Shown here piece by piece: positions 61,245 through 64,000 of a stretch of 64,000 bases of DNA. How positions within the stretch are numbered: position 1 is the stretch's first letter; each line of letters begins with the position of its first letter. The stretch comes from Paracidovorax avenae ATCC 19860 (lineage in GTDB: Bacteria > Pseudomonadota > Gammaproteobacteria > Burkholderiales > Burkholderiaceae_C). The notes beneath the pieces are model-generated. The model worked only from the letters and a program-made list of their open reading frames with translations. It did not search any database and was not told the DNA's origin. The stretch lies in assembly GCF_000176855.2 (NCBI RefSeq), contig NC_015138.1, positions 2,790,001-2,854,000 of the forward strand, in the 5' to 3' direction. Both the position numbers and the translations under genes were made by a program.

Positions 61245-63811
61245 CGGATCCTCCTGAAGCGGTTGTCGAGTTCGCGGCGGGACGCTTCGAAGCGCGCTGC
61301 CGCGGCGAGTTGGCGAAGACCGCAGCGGCGCAGCCGGCCGTGCAGTTCGGCGATGGCCTCGCGCGTGGACGAGGCCGTGGGACCGCCGCCGGAGCGCAGG
61401 CGGTCGAAGGGCTGCCCGTGTTCCAGTTCGGTCCGCAGTTGCGTGAGCAACCCGGAGGCCCGTGCCGCCAATGGGCTGGAATCCTCCGTAGGCGCCTGCG
61501 CGAGAAGGCGGCCCACCGTGGTGTGGGCCTCCCGGAAGGACGCCTGCCCCTCCTGGACCAGGGCTTCGGCGGCGAGCGTGGCATGGGCGTCCCCGGAGCC
61601 GAGCGCACGGCGGATGGCGGCCTCGTCGAACCGCATGCCGGCAATGGCATACGTGGCCACGGTGCACATGTCGCCCAGGCTCCCCGAGAGGTCCGCAATG
61701 GACTCCACGGCGCAGCGGCTGGCCTGGTAGGAATTGCCGGTGGGCAGGTGCGACAGCGAGGACAGCAGGCCGGCGAACTGCCCGGCATGGCGGTCATGGT
61801 GCAGCCGCAGCCATTCCAGCAGGTAGGGGTTGCGCTTCTGCGGCATGTTCGACGAACCGCCGTACATGGCCTCCGGCAGTTGAGCGAAGCCCGCTTCCCG
61901 CATCGTCCAGAGCTGCAGGTCGATGGCGAGCCGGTTCAGGTGGCCGCTCAGTTCGATGAACAGGTAGGCGCAGCGCAATGCCGGCGTCTTGTCGCTGATC
62001 GCGGCCAGGGAATTGGAGGGCCCCCGCACGCAACCCAGCAGGCGGGCCGTTTCGTGGGGGACGGTGCGAAAGCTGGTACCGGCGCCGGCGCACGCACCGA
62101 GCGGCGAGGTGTCCAGGCCGTCCTGCAGCGACGCCAGCGCCTCCATCGTGCCGAGCAGGACCGTAGCCTGGGCCGCCAGGTAGTGTCCCGCCGTACCGGG
62201 CATCGCCACCTGGTACTGGCTGTGGATGGGCAATATCGTGTCCACCGTGGCTTCGGCCCGCTGCAGCAGTGCCTCGCCGAGTTGCTGGGCGCGGTCCATG
62301 GTGCCCGCGATGGCCTGTCGGAGCGTCAGCAGCAGGTGCGTCGCATTGATGTCGTTGCGCGAACGCGCGGCCTGGACCATGCCGCCCGTGGCCTCCCCGC
62401 ACCGGTCGATGACGTAGTGCTCGTAGTCGAAGTAATCGCCGCGGCCGGAGGCATGGGCGCGCAGCAGTTCCGGCTCCGCCTCCGCCGCCAGCACCGCCTC
62501 CCGGAGCGCGCTGAACTGCCCGGCGGACAGGATGCCCTGGCTGCGCAGCATCAGCAGGTGGGACTTCTCGATCGGGAACAGGCTGCCTGCCAGGCTGCCG
62601 GGCCGGAATGCGCAGCGCTCGCCCAGCGCGATGCGGCGGACCGTGGCCGCGTCCGGCGGGGGCACCTCCGGTGGCGCGTAGAGCACCTGCGAACGGCTGC
62701 GCAGCGACAGCGCCGAGCGCAACGCCGACGATGCCGTGCGGCCGCCGGCAATCACGTAGCCGGCGCGGTCGGAGAAGTCGAAGCGGCCCTGGTTGGTGCC
62801 GCCCTCCCGGAATGCGCCGGCATCCGTGGCGTCCTCCGGGAAATCGATGCCCAGGTAGCGGCGCCCGACCTCGGGGACGATGAAGGCGACGGCGGCATGC
62901 AGGGCGGGCTCCGGCACGGCGAACTGGCTGCGCCCGGCCAGGTGGCTGCGCACGTACAGGTCGGCGACGGACCAGCCGAAGGCCTGCTCCAGCAGGCGCG
63001 GGATCATGCCGCCCGCGAGCCGGGCATTGATCTCTATCACCGTGGCGATATCGCCCTGGAGCTTGACCTCGGTGTGCGCAGGCCCGAAGGCATAGCCGAC
63101 CGCGTCGAGCGCCCGGGTGACGGTCTCCACGATCCTGCGGGCCGCGTCCGGACTGATGTCCGCGGGGAGCACGTGCGCGAGTTCCAGGAAGTGCGGGGGC
63201 TGCGTGAGGTATTTGCGCGTGACCGCGAGCACGTGGTGCCCGGCGCCGTCGCTGAAGGTTTCCACCGAGAACTCGGTGCCTTCCACGAAGCGCTGCGCGA
63301 TCCAGGGCCCCTCCTGCGCATCGGGCATGCCGCGGGCCTCGGTGACGAGCCGCACGCCGATGCTGCCGGTGCCCTGCCGTGGCTTGACGATCGCGGGAAA
63401 CCCGATGCCGTCCATGTCCGCGGCAGAGCGGACCTCCCGCGTCGCCGGGTACGGCACGCCACGCGCCTGCAGCACCTCCCCGAGCAGCAGCTTGTCGCGG
63501 CACAGGGCGATCGCGGCGGACGGATTGCAGGGCAGTCCCAGCCGCTCCGAAAGGCGCGCTGCCATCTCGATGAAGCCGTCGCTCGTGGAGGCGACGTACC
63601 GGATGGGGCCGATGCCGTACACGGCCTGCACCAGCGCATCGAGCGACCGCGTGTCGCAGGCGATGATGGACAGCCCCTCGGGCAGCCGGCCGGAGAAGCC
63701 ATAGCGGGCCGGGTCCCGGACCAGCCAGTAGACGGCGTCGTACCGGCACGAGGTCTCCAGCAGCCGGTGGCCGAAGCCGGTGGTGTTGGACTCGATATAG
63801 ACGATCGCCAT
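61241..63811 (-). CDS. ATP-grasp ligase fused to an argininosuccinate-lyase-like domain
   Basis: The 856-residue protein has two parts. Residues 1-410 are an ATP-grasp ligase (FPAIVKPRQGTGSIGVRLV; WIAQRFVEGTEFSVETFSDG; ATVIEINARLAGGMIPRLLE). Residues 430-856 are an argininosuccinate lyase/fumarase-type domain (AARSRNDINATHLLL; signature GGSSNMPQKRNP at 651-662). Lyase residues SS and K in that loop are kept. A fused ligase/lyase suggests that an ATP-dependent C-N bond is made and then cleaved with loss of an acid such as fumarate. The gene starts 3 bp after the stop of a cysteine-synthase-like gene and overlaps the formyltransferase gene. Similar fusions occur in peptide or amino-acid antibiotic clusters, but I do not recognise a known product. 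Confidence 0.85.
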   Translation of the reverse strand: MAIVYIESNTTGFGHRLLETSCRYDAVYWLVRDPARYGFSGRLPEGLSIIACDTRSLDALVQAVYGIGPIRYVASTSDGFIEMAARLSERLGLPCNPSAAIALCRDKLLLGEVLQARGVPYPATREVRSAADMDGIGFPAIVKPRQGTGSIGVRLVTEARGMPDAQEGPWIAQRFVEGTEFSVETFSDGAGHHVLAVTRKYLTQPPHFLELAHVLPADISPDAARRIVETVTRALDAVGYAFGPAHTEVKLQGDIATVIEINARLAGGMIPRLLEQAFGWSVADLYVRSHLAGRSQFAVPEPALHAAVAFIVPEVGRRYLGIDFPEDATDAGAFREGGTNQGRFDFSDRAGYVIAGGRTASSALRSALSLRSRSQVLYAPPEVPPPDAATVRRIALGERCAFRPGSLAGSLFPIEKSHLLMLRSQGILSAGQFSALREAVLAAEAEPELLRAHASGRGDYFDYEHYVIDRCGEATGGMVQAARSRNDINATHLLLTLRQAIAGTMDRAQQLGEALLQRAEATVDTILPIHSQYQVAMPGTAGHYLAAQATVLLGTMEALASLQDGLDTSPLGACAGAGTSFRTVPHETARLLGCVRGPSNSLAAISDKTPALRCAYLFIELSGHLNRLAIDLQLWTMREAGFAQLPEAMYGGSSNMPQKRNPYLLEWLRLHHDRHAGQFAGLLSSLSHLPTGNSYQASRCAVESIADLSGSLGDMCTVATYAIAGMRFDEAAIRRALGSGDAHATLAAEALVQEGQASFREAHTTVGRLLAQAPTEDSSPLAARASGLLTQLRTELEHGQPFDRLRSGGGPTASSTREAIAELHGRLRRCGLRQLAAAARFEASRRELDNRFRRIR

Positions 63812-63814
63812 GGC

Positions 63815-64000
63815 TCAGCCGAACGCGTGGATCTCGGCACGGTTCCAGGCCATGCAGGCCCAGTCGCTGCCCGCCCTCTCCGACCGCGGATGCCGGACCT
63901 GCACCGGCCGGACCTCGAAGTGGTCCGCGCACGGAGGGTCGCTGGCATAGGTGGTGTCCACGTAGCGCGACCCGTCGTCCGGACTCACGAAGACGATGGG
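63815..64000 (-). CDS. C-terminus of a cysteine-synthase-like PLP enzyme (runs off the window)
   Basis: Reading the minus strand from the window edge gives PIVFVSPDDGSRYVDTTYAS and, after 20 more residues, the end RAEIHAFG. The first part matches the last beta-strand and the GxRYL-like end of cysteine synthase/SbnA-type PLP enzymes. The remaining 40 residues are an extension. It ends 3 bp before the ATP-grasp/lyase gene, so it is the upstream cistron of that operon. Such enzymes make C-N or C-S bonds on serine or phosphoserine. Only 61 codons are visible. Confidence 0.5.
   Translation of the reverse strand, partial: PIVFVSPDDGSRYVDTTYASDPPCADHFEVRPVQVRHPRSERAGSDWACMAWNRAEIHAFG

Overview
The window looks like the chromosome of a plant-associated betaproteobacterium of the Comamonadaceae, close to Acidovorax/Paracidovorax. 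This is inferred from the high GC content, a Gram-negative porin, orphan Bug/TctC-type binding proteins, an imuA-imuB-dnaE2 cassette, and a LuxR solo of the plant-signal type beside a proline iminopeptidase/peptide ABC transporter operon. Species assignment is inference.

Layout. (1) 1-5190 is a probable mobile island: a partial tyrosine integrase, a divergent KfrA-like protein, a dif-like site with a degenerate XerC arm, a VC1465/XafT-type Xer activation protein, and a translationally coupled pair made of a cytoplasmic S8 protease and an unrecognised HExxH protein. It ends near a CheY fragment. (2) 5242-9818 holds a mosaic polysaccharide-lyase lipoprotein, a small Cys-rich secreted protein and a porin. 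(3) 9957-21995 is a putative plant-signal regulon. It contains a lux-type box, pip, an amidase, two ABC permeases, a binding protein and a fused ABC ATPase, followed by RraA and HpcH aldolases on the other strand. An intact IS5-family element follows, then the LuxR solo, a perfect copy of the lux box, and a lipoprotein alpha/beta hydrolase. (4) 22065-28091 is a LysR-linked catabolic cluster (CitE-like lyase, CoA transferase, amidohydrolase, two TctC receptors).

(5) 28171-44877 is the most striking region. The minus-strand run wecB, bcsB-like, nfrB, nfrA, two AlgJ/AlgX-like SGNH genes, algI and algF resembles an NfrA/NfrB-type c-di-GMP-responsive exopolysaccharide pathway joined to alginate-type acyl-transfer machinery. 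Converging on it are a DUF4434 lipoprotein, an acyl-CoA-dehydrogenase-like protein, a DltC-like carrier and a clear DltA-like ligase. Together they suggest that an aminoacyl group, possibly oxidised, is loaded onto a carrier and passed by the MBOAT/SGNH proteins to an exported polymer.

(6) 45157-58207 is mostly housekeeping: class II aldolase, EamA exporter with a His-rich tail, RluA pseudouridine synthase, AsmA-like protein, LexA-controlled mutagenesis cassette, HD-GYP phosphodiesterase and pyrophosphatase. (7) 58493-64000 has an AraC regulator convergent with a likely biosynthetic cluster cut by the window edge: a cysteine-synthase-like enzyme (C-terminus only), an ATP-grasp/argininosuccinate-lyase fusion, a formyltransferase-like protein and an archaeal-type D-aminoacyl-tRNA deacylase.

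No rRNA, tRNA or CRISPR array was recognised by eye.
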